A stretch of DNA of 64,000 bases from JAKPBU01 sp964425695 (GCA_964425695.1 CAYRNF010000001.1:186001-250000), one strand, 5' to 3'; positions 52,066-61,985 are shown, counted from the first letter of the stretch. A program made the numbers and translations. Notes: generated by a model from the letters alone, not told the origin.

Positions 52066-53231
52066 CCGGGCGCAGCGGATGGTGGCGCGCCCGGATGGAT
52101 CGCGCCGAGCACGCGCGGCCCCGCGGCGCCGGTCACCGCAGGCAGGTTGCCCGGCCGGCCCGCCAGCGTCTCGCGTGCCAGCCAGGCGAAGCCCATGGCC
52201 TCGACATGGTCCGGGTCCAGCCCGTGCGCCGCGGTGGACGCCACGTGCACGCCGGGCAGCGCATCGTGCAGTGCCTGCAGCAGCGGCGGGTTGTGCACGC
52301 CGCCGCCGCACACCAGCAGGCGTCGGGTATCGGGCTGGGTGGCCCGTAGCGCATCGGCGATGGTGCGCGCGGTCAGCGCACGCAGCGTGGCCTGCACATC
52401 CACCGCCGCCTCGCCGCCGCGCAGCCGCGGCGCCAGCCACGCACGCTGGAAGTGCTCGCGGCCGCTGCTCTTGGGCGGGGGCGCGGCGAACCACGGATCG
52501 TCCAGCAGCCGCGACAGCAGCGCCGCGTCGACCACGCCGGTGGCACCCCAGGCGCCGGCTTCGTCGTAGGGGTGCCCGGTGTGTTCATGGCACCACAGGT
52601 CCATCAGCGCGTTCGCCGGGCCGGTATCGAAACCGCGCACGGCCTGGTCGGACCCTGATCCTGGCGCGCCGTGGGCCGGCAGCAGGGTCAGGTTGGCGAT
52701 GCCGCCCAGGTTCAGCACCGCGCGGTCTTCGCCGGCATCGTGCAGCAGCGCGTGGTGCAGGGCCGGCAGCAGCGGCGCGCCCTGGCCGCCGGCGGCGACA
52801 TCACGGCGCCGGAAGTCCGCCACCGTGGTGATGCCGGTGCGTTCGGCGATGCGCGACGCGTCGCCGATCTGCATCGAGAACGCGTGCGCCAGGTAGGGCC
52901 GGTGGCGCACGGTCTGGCCGTGGGAGCCGATCGCGGCGACGCCCTCGGGCCCGATGCCGGCCTCGGCCATCACCGCCAGCGCCGCCGCGGCGAAGGCGTC
53001 GCCGACCTGCGCATCCAGCGTGCCCAGTTCGTCCAGCGATTCCAATGCGCCCCCCTGGCCCAGCCAGACCAGCCGCGCGCGGATGTCCGGCGCCCAGGGC
53101 AGGGTACGTGCGGCCAGCACGTCGGCCTGCAGCGCGGCCGAGCCGTCGCCACCGGCGAAGCGCACCAGCGCCGCGTCGATGCCGTCGGCGCTGGTGCCGG
53201 ACATCAGGCCGAGATAGGGCAGTTCACGCAT
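52062..53231 (-). CDS. anmK: Anhydro-N-acetylmuramic acid kinase
   Basis: A 389-residue sugar kinase of the ASKHA fold that phosphorylates and opens 1,6-anhydro-MurNAc from peptidoglycan turnover. The start YLGLMSGTSADGIDAALV, AIGSHGQTVRHRP, LNLGGIANLTLLP and FDTGPANALMD are diagnostic. Full length. A TACAAT box is exactly 6 nt upstream of the ATG, suggesting a leaderless message. The anmK / M23 peptidase / tyrS neighbourhood is conserved in many gammaproteobacteria. Confidence 0.95.
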   Translation of the reverse strand: MRELPYLGLMSGTSADGIDAALVRFAGGDGSAALQADVLAARTLPWAPDIRARLVWLGQGGALESLDELGTLDAQVGDAFAAAALAVMAEAGIGPEGVAAIGSHGQTVRHRPYLAHAFSMQIGDASRIAERTGITTVADFRRRDVAAGGQGAPLLPALHHALLHDAGEDRAVLNLGGIANLTLLPAHGAPGSGSDQAVRGFDTGPANALMDLWCHEHTGHPYDEAGAWGATGVVDAALLSRLLDDPWFAAPPPKSSGREHFQRAWLAPRLRGGEAAVDVQATLRALTARTIADALRATQPDTRRLLVCGGGVHNPPLLQALHDALPGVHVASTAAHGLDPDHVEAMGFAWLARETLAGRPGNLPAVTGAAGPRVLGAIHPGAPPSAAPG

Positions 53232-53237
53232 GCGGCG

Positions 53238-53243
53238 ATTGTA
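53238..53243 (-). promoter_or_regulatory. -10-like box of anmK
   Basis: On the minus strand TACAAT, 6 nt, ATG. Confidence 0.5.
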
Positions 53244-53411
53244 GGGGTGCAGCCATGCGGCGGCCCTGCCGGAAGACGCCCGCGGCCCTGCGCCACCCGG
53301 CGCCGGGCGGCTTCGTGTTCATTGGTGGAAACGCGCGGACGTGCCTTTCACCCCACGCGCGTCCGTCGCAGGCCGCGGCGACGATCGCCATGTCGGTGCT
53401 GCGCGGCGGAC

Positions 53412-54845
53412 TCAGCCCTTCTTGCCGGCGGGGCTGGCGACGCCGTCCGCCTTGGCGACCCGGGTGTCTTCGCCTGGGTAGTAGATGACGTTCTCGACTT
53501 CGCGGATCTTGTCCAGCGCGCGGCGGGTCTCGCTCTTGAACGCGGCCAGCGCCTGGCCGCTGAGCGGGGCCGGCGGCGGTAGCGTCATGGACAGCGGGTT
53601 GCGATGCACGCCGTTGACCCGGAATTCGTAATGCAGGTGCGGGCCGGTGGACATGCCGGTGCTGCCCACGCGGCCGATCATGGTGCCCTGCTCGATGCGC
53701 TGGCCGGGGCGGATCCTGGCGAACGAGGACATGTGTCCGTACAGCGTGGTCTTGCCGCCGCCGTGGTTGAGGATCACGGTGCGGCCGTAGCCGCCCTTCC
53801 AGCCCACGAACTCCACCTTCGCGTCGCCGGCGGCCATGATCGGGGTACCGGTACCGGCGGCGTAGTCCACGCCCTTGTGCATGCGCATGCGGCCCAGTAC
53901 CGGGTGGCGGCGCGCGCCGAAGCCCGAGGACAGCCGCGCGTACGGAATCGGCATGCGGATGAAGGGCCGCTTGAGCGAGCGGCCGTCCGGCGTGAAGTAC
54001 TCCGGCTTGCCGTCGCGCACGTGGCGGAACGCGCTCTTGAGTTCGCCGTCCATCGTGAAGGTGGCCGCCAGCACGGGGCCGGTGTCGGCCAGCTGGCCGT
54101 TCTTCCAGGTCTGGTCGACCACCACGCTGAAGCGGTCGTCCGGATCCAGGTCCTTGTCGAAGTCGATGTCGTACTTGAACATCTCGTCGGTGAGCTGGCG
54201 CAGCTGTTCGCGGCCCAGCCCCACCTTGTGGGCCGAGGCGAACAGGTCCCGGCCCACGTTGCCGCTGAGCACCACGGTGCGCGTGGTGACTTCCTGCGGG
54301 ATCGACTTCTCGCGCAGCGCGGTACCGGTGAATTCCAGCTCCATCGGCGTGTCGTCGATGGTGAGGGTCATGGCCCGCACGCTGCCGTCGGCCGGCAGGT
54401 TGAACGCCAGCTCGGTGCCCGGGCGCATGCGGCGCAGCGCCGGCTTGATCTTGGGGTGCTGCATCACCCGCTCGAGCTCGCTGTACGGGATGCCCAGCTC
54501 CTCGAACACGCCGCTCAGGGTCTGGCCCTTCTTCAACCGCACCGACTGCCACTTGTCCGTGGACTGCTGGCGGTTGCCGAGCCGCAGCTGCGGCAACGGC
54601 AGCGCCATCGAGGTGTGCTGCGGCCGGCCGGGCTCCTGCATGGCGGTGGAGAACCCGGGGACGATGGCCGCGACCAGTGCGCCCAGGGTGGCGAACAGGC
54701 TGGCGTGCGCCCACTGGCGGCGGGTCCAGCGGCCGTTGAAGCCGGCGGGGATCCGGGGCGGAAGCGGTACGGTGCGGAGGGAAGCGGGAGGGGATTGCGC
54801 CTGCGAATGGCGGCTGTGCGAATGGCCGTTGCCGGTTGCGCTCAT
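53412..54845 (-). CDS. M23 family murein endopeptidase, MepM-like
   Basis: A 477-residue inner-membrane or exported peptidase. After a basic N-terminus comes one helix (ASLFATLGALVAAIVPGFST). An OapA/LysM-like region follows (WQSVRLKKGQTLSGVFEELG), then the catalytic LytM domain with zinc ligands in HKGVDYAAGTGTPI (His, Asp) and HLHYEF. It should cut peptide crosslinks in murein. Length and architecture fit MepM/YebA. The start ATG 54845 faces tyrS over 177 bp in which I see no further gene. The end lies 180 bp from anmK. Confidence 0.92.
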   Translation of the reverse strand: MSATGNGHSHSRHSQAQSPPASLRTVPLPPRIPAGFNGRWTRRQWAHASLFATLGALVAAIVPGFSTAMQEPGRPQHTSMALPLPQLRLGNRQQSTDKWQSVRLKKGQTLSGVFEELGIPYSELERVMQHPKIKPALRRMRPGTELAFNLPADGSVRAMTLTIDDTPMELEFTGTALREKSIPQEVTTRTVVLSGNVGRDLFASAHKVGLGREQLRQLTDEMFKYDIDFDKDLDPDDRFSVVVDQTWKNGQLADTGPVLAATFTMDGELKSAFRHVRDGKPEYFTPDGRSLKRPFIRMPIPYARLSSGFGARRHPVLGRMRMHKGVDYAAGTGTPIMAAGDAKVEFVGWKGGYGRTVILNHGGGKTTLYGHMSSFARIRPGQRIEQGTMIGRVGSTGMSTGPHLHYEFRVNGVHRNPLSMTLPPPAPLSGQALAAFKSETRRALDKIREVENVIYYPGEDTRVAKADGVASPAGKKG

Positions 54846-55022
54846 CGTTCCCGTTCCTCTGGCCCCACGTGACGGGCGCGTAACGGCGGTACCATAGTCA
54901 CGCGAATACGTTGCGTCAAACCCCTGAATCAAAAAGGGATTCCGCGCACGTTTGTTTCCGTATTCAGGTTCGCCCCACCCCGGCCGGAGCTGCGGGCGAG
55001 CCGCCGACGCCCGAGGATCCGC

Positions 55023-56252
55023 ATGTCCGCAGCCGCATCCGCCACCGCCATCGACCTCATCGCACGCGGGGCCGAGGAGATCCTGAAGCGCGACGAGCTG
55101 GCGGCGCGCCTGGCCAGCGCGGGGGCGGAAGGCCGTCCGCTGCGGGTCAAGGCCGGCTTCGACCCCACCGCGCCGGACCTGCACCTGGGACACACGGTGC
55201 TGCTCAACAAGATGCGCCAGTTCCAGGACCTGGGGCACCAGGTGATCTTCCTGATCGGCGACTTCACCGGGATGATCGGCGACCCCACGGGCAAGAGCGC
55301 CACCCGCAAGCCGCTGACCCGCGACGACGTGCGCGCCAACGCGGAGACCTACGCCGCGCAGGTGTTCAGGATCCTGGACCGCGAGCGCACCGAGCTGCGC
55401 TTCAACAGCGAGTGGTTCGATGCCATGGCCGCCGCGGACATGGTGCGCCTGGCCGGCCAGCTGACCGTGGCGCGCATGCTCGAACGCGACGATTTCGCCA
55501 AGCGCTACGCGGCGCAGCAGCCGATCTCGATCCACGAGTTCCTGTACCCGCTGGCCCAGGGCTACGACTCGGTGGCGCTCAAGGCCGACGTGGAACTGGG
55601 CGGCACCGACCAGAAGTTCAACCTGCTGATGGGCCGTGCCCTGCAGGAGTCGCACGGGCAGAAGCCGCAGATCGTGCTGACCATGCCGCTGCTGGAAGGC
55701 ATCGACGGCGTGCAGAAGATGTCCAAGTCGCTGGGCAACTACATCGGCATCGCCGAGCCGGCCATCGACATCGTCACCAAGACCATGAAGATCGGCGACG
55801 CGCTGATGTGGAGGTGGATCGAGCTGCTCAGCTTCGAGATCGGCATCGACGAGGCGCGCGCCCTGCAGGCGCAGGTGGCGGCCGGAGCGCTGAACCCGCG
55901 CGACGTCAAGCTGCGCCTGGCGCGCGAGCTGGCGGCGCGCTTCCACGACCCGCGCGCCGCGGACGATGCGCTGATCGGCTGGAACGCGGCCGTGCGCGGC
56001 GAAGGCGACATCGGCGCGGTGCCGGTGCGAGAGGTGGCGGTGCCGGCCGAAGGTCTGCGCATCGCCGCGCTGCTGACTGCGGCCGGGCTGACGCCGAGCA
56101 ATTCGGAAGCCATGCGCAAGCTCAAGGAGCGTGCGGTGAAGGTGGACGGGCACGTGGTGGAAGACCCGGCGGCCGCGTTCGCACCGGGCTTCGAAGGCAT
56201 GCTGGCGGTGGGCAAGCGCAACTTCGCGCGGGTGCGGCTGGTGGTGGTCTGA
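55023..56252 (+). CDS. tyrS: Tyrosyl-tRNA synthetase
   Basis: A 409-residue class I synthetase. The HIGH motif is HLGH (54-57) in TAPDLHLGHTVLLNKMRQF, and KMSKSLGN is intact. A C-terminal S4 RNA-binding domain is present (SEAMRKLKERAVKVDGHVV). The KFNLLMGRALQ region marks the TyrRS-2 (TyrZ-like) subgroup. It diverges from the M23 peptidase and converges with the MASE1-GGDEF gene 32 bp away. Confidence 0.96.
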   Translation: MSAAASATAIDLIARGAEEILKRDELAARLASAGAEGRPLRVKAGFDPTAPDLHLGHTVLLNKMRQFQDLGHQVIFLIGDFTGMIGDPTGKSATRKPLTRDDVRANAETYAAQVFRILDRERTELRFNSEWFDAMAAADMVRLAGQLTVARMLERDDFAKRYAAQQPISIHEFLYPLAQGYDSVALKADVELGGTDQKFNLLMGRALQESHGQKPQIVLTMPLLEGIDGVQKMSKSLGNYIGIAEPAIDIVTKTMKIGDALMWRWIELLSFEIGIDEARALQAQVAAGALNPRDVKLRLARELAARFHDPRAADDALIGWNAAVRGEGDIGAVPVREVAVPAEGLRIAALLTAAGLTPSNSEAMRKLKERAVKVDGHVVEDPAAAFAPGFEGMLAVGKRNFARVRLVVV

Positions 56253-56284
56253 CGCGGCACCGCACGGCGAACGCGCACCCGGGA

Positions 56285-57778
56285 TCAGCGGGCGGGCGCG
56301 GTGGCCAGAGCGCGGCGGCGCCGCTTGTCCGCATACATCTGCGCATCGGCCCTGGCGAGCAGGCCTTCCAGCGCCAGGCCATCGCACGCGGTAATGCCGA
56401 AACTCGCGGATAGATGCGTGGCGCACCCGTCGCCGCGCTGCGGTTGCGCCAGTGCGTGCCGCAGCGATTCCACCAGCGCTGCGGCTGCGCCCGGCGTGGT
56501 GGAGGGCAGGTAAAGCGCAAACTCGTCGCCTCCCAGCCGGCCCAGCACGTGCGCCGGTTGCAGGCACGCGCGGCAGCGGCTCACGAACGCGCGCAGCGCC
56601 GCGTCGCCCGCGGCGTGGCCCATGGCGTCGTTGATGGACTTCAGATTGTCCATGTCCGCCACGACGAGCGCGGCGGTGCCGCCGGGCGGAACGGGCCGCG
56701 AAAGCTCGTCGCCCACATGCGCCAGGAACCCGGCGCGCGACAGCGCTCCGGTCACCGGATCAAGTTCGAGCGCGTGCCGCAGCCTTGCGTTGTCCGCGTA
56801 CAGCCTCGGCACGGACAGTCCGAAGTAGCTGTTGGCTGCCAGGCTGATCATGGCGAACTGCAGCGCCAGGGCGTGCGCGTCCAGGTCCAGCAGTGGCGTG
56901 GCGACCGCCACCAGCGTGCTGAAAGCGGCGATCGCCAGCAGCGTGTGCAGCGTGCCGTGGGTATGCACGATCCACAGCTGAACCACCACGACCACGAACA
57001 GTGCGAACACCACCGCCGGCTGTTTCGGCAATGCCGCAGCCAGCAGCAGCACCGCCACGGTGGATGCGAGCAGCAGCACCAGCTTGGCCGCGTAGCGCGC
57101 GGTGGACCGCCCCGGCGCGAGCATCCCGGCCATGCGTAGCAGGCCGGGCGCGGGCGCGACGCCCAGGCGCTCCGCCAGATACAGCAGCGCGCCCACCGCC
57201 AGCGGCGCCAGCGCCAACAGCCCGGCGTAATCGCCGATGGCCCAGGGGATTGCCTGCTCGACCATGGTCGGCACGTCGATCGCGCCGGTGGCCACCAGCC
57301 CCGCGCTGCCGATGCACGCAGCCACCAGCGATGCCAGCGCGCCCCCCAGCAGGAAGGTGGTCACGGTCGCCGGCAGGCTGCCGACGCCTTCGGTGCCGCC
57401 ACGCGCCGCGCGGCGCAGCAGCCATGCCAGCCCGCCCCAGACGCCCAGCTGCTGGGCGGCGAAGATCGCCGCATATCCGGCGATGGCGCGCGGGGACATG
57501 TCCGGATCGTCCAGCGATGCCAGCAACGTGCCCAGCACCGAGGCCACCACGGCCGCGGGCACGCCGCGCCACCCCAGCACCAGCAACGCCGCCACGGTGA
57601 TCGCCACCGGCGGAAACCACAGGCTGGCGTGGGGCCGGTACTCCAGGAGCACCGCCAGCTCGAACGCACCCAGCCACGCGGCGACCACCGCGCCCGACAC
57701 CAGGACCCACGCCCGCAGCCCCCCGGGCCGTGCACCCACGCCCGGCATCAGGTCCAGTGCGAGCGCGTCGCTGCGCAT
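56285..57778 (-). CDS. MASE1-type membrane diguanylate cyclase
   Basis: A 497-residue protein from ATG 57778. The N-terminal 310 residues form about eight membrane helices of MASE1 type (YRPHASLWFPPVAITVAALL, GGLAWLLRR, PWAIGDYAGLLALAPLAVGA). The GGDEF domain follows (DPVTGALSRAGFLAHV... VVADMDNLKSINDAMGHAAG ... RLGGDEFALYL) with an intact GGDEF, so it should make cyclic di-GMP. The RxxD inhibitory site is missing (QPAH). It is the second cyclase of the window. No phosphodiesterase domain. Confidence 0.88.
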   Translation of the reverse strand: MRSDALALDLMPGVGARPGGLRAWVLVSGAVVAAWLGAFELAVLLEYRPHASLWFPPVAITVAALLVLGWRGVPAAVVASVLGTLLASLDDPDMSPRAIAGYAAIFAAQQLGVWGGLAWLLRRAARGGTEGVGSLPATVTTFLLGGALASLVAACIGSAGLVATGAIDVPTMVEQAIPWAIGDYAGLLALAPLAVGALLYLAERLGVAPAPGLLRMAGMLAPGRSTARYAAKLVLLLASTVAVLLLAAALPKQPAVVFALFVVVVVQLWIVHTHGTLHTLLAIAAFSTLVAVATPLLDLDAHALALQFAMISLAANSYFGLSVPRLYADNARLRHALELDPVTGALSRAGFLAHVGDELSRPVPPGGTAALVVADMDNLKSINDAMGHAAGDAALRAFVSRCRACLQPAHVLGRLGGDEFALYLPSTTPGAAAALVESLRHALAQPQRGDGCATHLSASFGITACDGLALEGLLARADAQMYADKRRRRALATAPAR

Positions 57779-57980
57779 CACCGCGGTCCCGCCCCTGCGT
57801 GCGCGCGAAGGCGCGTGCCGTGCGGCACGGGCAGTCGAAGCGGCCGATCCGGGATCAAAACCATCGCGCCTTCCCCCCCAGGCATTGGGCGATGTGGCGC
57901 GCATGGTGCCATAGCGCCCGCTGGCGTCGCGCCCGCCTGCGCCGACGTGGCCGTGACGCCGCGCGCGGCATGGTGGCGCA

Positions 57981-58517
57981 ATGAACGACCTTTTCGTGAC
58001 CGCCCACGCCGAACTTGGCGTGGTGCTGAAGACCGCCTACGCCATGGCGCTGGGCGGTGTGATCGGCTGGGAGCGCGAGCTCAAGGACCGCCCGGCGGGC
58101 TTCCGCACCCACATGCTGGTGTGCGGCGCCGCCGCGATGCTGGTGGGCCTGGGCGATCTGCTGGCCATGCACTTCAGCGCCGAGGACTACCGCGAACTGG
58201 TGCGCGTGGACCCGATCCGCCTGATCGAGGCGGTCGTGGCCGCAGTCGGCTTCCTGGGCGCCGGTGCGATCTTCCGTCGCAGCGGCGGCGGCAGCGTCAG
58301 CGGCCTGACCACGGCGGCCTCGCTGCTGATGGTGGCGGTGATCGGCATCGCCGCGGGGCTGGGGTCCTACGTGCTGGCCCTGGGTGCCACGCTGCTGACG
58401 CTGGCAGTGCTGCTGGTGCTGAACCGGATGGAGAAACGGCTGGAGAACCGCTCGCACGCGCACCGGAGCGATGTGCACAAGGACGATGCCGGAAGGGGCG
58501 ACCGCGACGCGCACTGA
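57981..58517 (+). CDS. MgtC/SapB family membrane protein
   Basis: A 178-residue protein with four or five membrane helices. ALGGVIGWERELKDRPAGFR and VGFLGAGAIFRR are the family signature; SGLTTAASLLMVAVIGIAAG follows. It lacks the C-terminal ACT-like domain of Salmonella MgtC, and ends in a short His/Asp-rich tail. Role is probably in magnesium or membrane-potential homeostasis; the exact function of such short forms is not settled. Confidence 0.9.
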   Translation: MNDLFVTAHAELGVVLKTAYAMALGGVIGWERELKDRPAGFRTHMLVCGAAAMLVGLGDLLAMHFSAEDYRELVRVDPIRLIEAVVAAVGFLGAGAIFRRSGGGSVSGLTTAASLLMVAVIGIAAGLGSYVLALGATLLTLAVLLVLNRMEKRLENRSHAHRSDVHKDDAGRGDRDAH

Positions 58518-58611
58518 TCGCGTTGGTCATAGCCACCCGCCTCGACCCGGGCGACGCGTGCGAAAGACTGTCGCCTGGGGCGACCGAGCCGCTGCGCGGC
58601 GCGATGGCGGT

Positions 58612-59001
58612 TTACGCCGCACTGGCGATCGCCAACCCCATCAGCCCCAGCACGCAGCCCAGCGCCGCGAACCACACCAGGCTGCGGGCCAGGTGGTGGC
58701 CGCTGAGGTAGGTGATGCCGTGCAGGATGCGCAGCACCACGAACGCGACCGCCAGCCACGTGATGCGCTGCGCGTCCACGCCGGCCAGCTGCGCCATCAG
58801 CACCGCCGCGGCGAACGGGGCGAACGCCTCGAACGCATTGAGCTGCGCGTTGTTGGCGCGCTGCACGCGCGGGTTGTCCTGCTTGGCCAGCCAGCGCCGC
58901 GGGTCGCGGTTGTCGTAGCGCGGCGCGGCGGTCTTGGCGATGGCGGTCCACAGGTACGGCAGCAGCGCGGCGATCAGGATGCAGGCGTAGGCGAAGGTCA
59001 T
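58612..59001 (-). CDS. MAPEG family membrane protein
   Basis: A 129-residue protein with four membrane helices (AYACILIAALLPYLWTAI, NAFEAFAPFAAAVLMAQLAG, ITWLAVAFVVLRILHGITYL, SLVWFAALGCVLGLMGLAI). The segment RANNAQLNAFEAFAPF and the R-x-x-H pattern are typical of the MAPEG family (microsomal glutathione-transferase-like). The bacterial role is unknown. It converges with mgtC. Confidence 0.87.
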   Translation of the reverse strand: MTFAYACILIAALLPYLWTAIAKTAAPRYDNRDPRRWLAKQDNPRVQRANNAQLNAFEAFAPFAAAVLMAQLAGVDAQRITWLAVAFVVLRILHGITYLSGHHLARSLVWFAALGCVLGLMGLAIASAA

Positions 59002-59180
59002 GGCGGTGCGTCCACGTGGCGTCGTTGCGCAGCGTAATGCGGCGCGGTTGGCTTGTGTAGGCGCGGCTTTTCCTGCGGACCCGGCATGGCGTGTGGCGCC
59101 GGCGCGCGCACGGCGTGATCGGCCTTGCGTGCCGAGCGTGCGCGCGCGGCTGCCGCTGCTCCCATGTCAGCATGGTCACA

Positions 59181-59211
59181 AACGACGACGGCGCCGCAGG
59201 GGCGCCGTCGT
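59181..59211 (-). terminator. Hairpin downstream of the M28 peptidase gene
   Basis: A perfect 11-bp stem ACGACGGCGCC / GGCGCCGTCGT (59185-59195 and 59201-59211) with a 5-nt loop. On the minus strand it is followed by CGTTTG, a weak T-tract. It probably terminates the peptidase transcript 19 bp after its stop. Confidence 0.65.
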
Positions 59212-59229
59212 GGCTGGGGCGGAAGCCGG

Positions 59230-60981
59230 TTACTGCGCCGCGGCTTCGGCGGCCTTCGGCGCGGCAGGTGCCTTGCCCTGCAGCATCTTGTCGCGCGCCG
59301 CGCGGAACGCGTTGTCCTTGTACCAGTTGGGCCAGGTGTCGCCATTGGCGACCTGCAGGCCGACTTCGTACACCGCGGCGAGATCCTCGATCACGCCATC
59401 GAGCTTCCAGGTGGCCGGGTCGTACTCGTCGCCGGGCTTGTGGTAGCGGTTGTCGTTGTAGTCCTTGCCCGCGGCATCGCCCGCGGCCTTGCCGCCTTCG
59501 ACCAGGTCGCTGCCCGCGTCGGTGTACAGCGCCGGCACGCCCGCCTTGGCGAAGTTGAAGTGGTCGGAACGGAAGTAGTAGCCGCCGGCCGGGTTGGACT
59601 CCTCCACCAGGGTGCGGCCCTGCTTCTGCGCGATGGGCTTGAGGATGTCCTCGAGCTCCGAGTTGCCCATGCCGGTGACCACCAGGTCCTTCGACCTGCC
59701 GGACACGCCCATGGCGTCGAGGTTGATCACCGCCACGGTCTTGTCCAGCGGGATGGTCGGGTTGGCGACGTAGTACTTGCTGCCCAGCAGGCCGGATTCC
59801 TCCAGCGTGACCGCCAGGAACAGCACCGAGCGCTTCGGCTTGCCGATCTTGGCCATCTGCTCGGCGATCTCGATGATGCCGGCCACGCCGGTGGCGTTGT
59901 CCACGGCGCCGTTGTAGATCACGTCGGTCTTGCCGTCCGGCGTCTGTTCGTTGTCGTGCTTGCCCAGGTGGTCCCAGTGGGCCAGGTACACCACGGCTTC
60001 GTCGGGCTTCTCGGTGCCCGGCAGCAGGCCCAGCACGTTGCGCGAGGACTTCTCGGCCACCGTGCTCTTCAAGGCCACGCTCATCTTCGCCTTCATCGGC
60101 ACCGGCTTGAAGCCGCGCTTGTTGGCGTCGGCGCGCAGCTTGTCGATGTCCAGGCCCGCATCGGCGAACAGCGTCCTGGCCTGTTCGCCGGTGATCCAGC
60201 CCTGCACCGGCAGGCGCGGTTCCGGATCGTCCGCCGAGCGCAGGTCGTACTGCGCGCCGGACCAGGAGTTCTTGACCACGTCCCAGCCGTACGAGGCGCC
60301 CTCGGTGTCGTGGATGATCAGTGCGGCGGCGGCGCCCTTGCGCGCGGCCTCCTCGAACTTGTACGTCCAGCGCCCGTAGTAGGTCATGCGGTTGCCCAGG
60401 AACAGGTTCGCGTCCTTGGCATGGAAGCCCGGATCGTTGACCAGCATCACCACCGTCTTGCCCTTGACGTCCACGCCGGCGTAGTCGTTCCACTGCTGCT
60501 CGGGCGCGTCCACGCCGTAGCCCACGAACACCAGCTCGCTGGCGTCCACCTTGACGTCGGTCTGGCCGGTGCGCGTGCCCACCACCATGTCGGCGCCGAA
60601 TGCGAGCGTGTGCGTCTTGCCGCCCACGTCGATGGTCATGGTGGTCGCCGGATCGGCGGTGGTCTCCTGCATCGGCACGGTCTGGAACCACTGGCCGTTG
60701 TTGCCCGGCTGCAGGCCGATGCGCTCGAACTGCGCCTTGATGTATTCGACGGTCTTGTCCTCGCCCGGCGTACCCGGGGCGCGGCCTTCGAACGCATCGG
60801 AGGCCAGCGTCTTGACCATCTCGGCGAAGTCGTCGGCGTTCAGCGCATCGCTGAACACGTGGGTGCCGGCCGGCGCGGCGGTATCGGGCGCGGGCTGCGG
60901 CGCCGGCGGCGCGGGCGCTTCGCGGTTGCACGCGGCCAGCGCCAGTGCAGCCGCCAGCGTGAGCAGGACGGGACGGGTCAT
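59230..60981 (-). CDS. M28 family zinc peptidase lipoprotein with PA domain
   Basis: A 583-residue lipoprotein: the signal MTRPVLLTLAAALALAAC ends at lipobox Cys18, followed by an Ala/Pro linker. A protease-associated domain (YGVDAPEQQWNDYAGVDVKG ... AAALIIHDTEGA) is inserted before or within the M28 domain, whose zinc ligands are in LAHWDHLG, GAVDNATG, EESGLLGSKYY and DAMGVSG, with a last His in KPGDEYD-adjacent RYHKPGDEY. Likely a periplasmic aminopeptidase. GAGGAGCC precedes the ATG. Standalone unit with its own terminator. Confidence 0.92.
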   Translation of the reverse strand: MTRPVLLTLAAALALAACNREAPAPPAPQPAPDTAAPAGTHVFSDALNADDFAEMVKTLASDAFEGRAPGTPGEDKTVEYIKAQFERIGLQPGNNGQWFQTVPMQETTADPATTMTIDVGGKTHTLAFGADMVVGTRTGQTDVKVDASELVFVGYGVDAPEQQWNDYAGVDVKGKTVVMLVNDPGFHAKDANLFLGNRMTYYGRWTYKFEEAARKGAAAALIIHDTEGASYGWDVVKNSWSGAQYDLRSADDPEPRLPVQGWITGEQARTLFADAGLDIDKLRADANKRGFKPVPMKAKMSVALKSTVAEKSSRNVLGLLPGTEKPDEAVVYLAHWDHLGKHDNEQTPDGKTDVIYNGAVDNATGVAGIIEIAEQMAKIGKPKRSVLFLAVTLEESGLLGSKYYVANPTIPLDKTVAVINLDAMGVSGRSKDLVVTGMGNSELEDILKPIAQKQGRTLVEESNPAGGYYFRSDHFNFAKAGVPALYTDAGSDLVEGGKAAGDAAGKDYNDNRYHKPGDEYDPATWKLDGVIEDLAAVYEVGLQVANGDTWPNWYKDNAFRAARDKMLQGKAPAAPKAAEAAAQ

Positions 60982-61141
60982 CGGGGCTCCTCGGAAATCG
61001 CGGGAACCGCGGAGTCTAAGCCGCCGGGCGGCGCGTGGCGCGTGCCGGGAGCGCGCGCGCGCGGCGTGGCGCCGGGGTCAGGCTCGCCGGACGGCGCGCG
61101 CAAGCCCGGTCCATGCCGGCCTGCGCACGGGACGCGCCGGG

Positions 61142-61825
61142 TCAGTCGGCCGGCGCGCGCGCGCCGCTGTAGCGCACCGCGGTGGCGCCGGTGACGCTGC
61201 CGATGCGGGCGCTGTCGTGCACGTACAGCTTCACTTCGCGTTCGAACACCAGCGGCCCTTCCACCACGGCACCGGGCCCCACGATGATCCGCGGCGGCTG
61301 CCGCTTGCCCATGGTCACCGGCATCCAGTTGCTGGTCGGCTTCTCCACCTTGATGCCGCCGCGCACGTGCGAACCGGCGCCGACGGTGATGTCGCCGTTG
61401 ACCGTCTCGATGCCGCCGGACAGGTCGCTGTCGACCAGCCCGATCGAACCGTTGACCGTGCTCACGCCGCGCAGCGTGCCGCCGCGATCCACGAACACGC
61501 TGCCGTTGACCGTTTCGATGTCGCCACCCGCGCGCAGCTGGCGGCCCACGCGGATGCTGCCGTTGACCGTGCCCAGGTTGCCCACGCTGGCGTTGTCGGC
61601 GATCCGGATCGAGCCGTTGACGGTCTCGGCATCGCCGGTGCGGCTGCCGGCTTCGATGCGGATGCTGCCGTTGACGGTCTGCAGGTCGCCGTAAGTCTGT
61701 CCGGCTTCGGCGGTGATGCTGCCGTTGACCTTGTCGATGTCGTTCTGTGCGAAGGCGGGCGCGGCGCACGCCAGCGCCAGCGACAGGGCCAGGATGCGGA
61801 CGGGAACGGCGCGGAAGACGGACAT
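61142..61825 (-). CDS. Exported repeat protein with seven VNGSI repeats
   Basis: A 227-residue protein from ATG 61825. The signal peptide SVFRAVPVRILALSLALACA ends at APAFAQ. Then come seven repeats of 18-19 residues, each beginning [TK]VNG[SD][IV] (for example TVNGSIRIEAGSRTGDAE). The regular hydrophobic spacing and terminal non-repeat part (RIIVGPGAVVEGPLVFEREV) suggest a right-handed beta-solenoid like bactofilins or DUF4097-type proteins. It is probably periplasmic. Function unknown. Confidence 0.78.
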   Translation of the reverse strand: MSVFRAVPVRILALSLALACAAPAFAQNDIDKVNGSITAEAGQTYGDLQTVNGSIRIEAGSRTGDAETVNGSIRIADNASVGNLGTVNGSIRVGRQLRAGGDIETVNGSVFVDRGGTLRGVSTVNGSIGLVDSDLSGGIETVNGDITVGAGSHVRGGIKVEKPTSNWMPVTMGKRQPPRIIVGPGAVVEGPLVFEREVKLYVHDSARIGSVTGATAVRYSGARAPAD

Positions 61826-61985
61826 GGCGGGCCTCGCGGGTGGCGGACGGTGGGATGCGGAGCGCACGCGGCGGCACTGCGCCGGCGCGATGCGTGTCGA
61901 AGCCTAGGCCCGGCGGCCGCGGCGCGCACCTGTCCTTGGTCATTGCAACCTTTTGCGCACGGCCGTTCAGGCGGCACCGCGCCGC

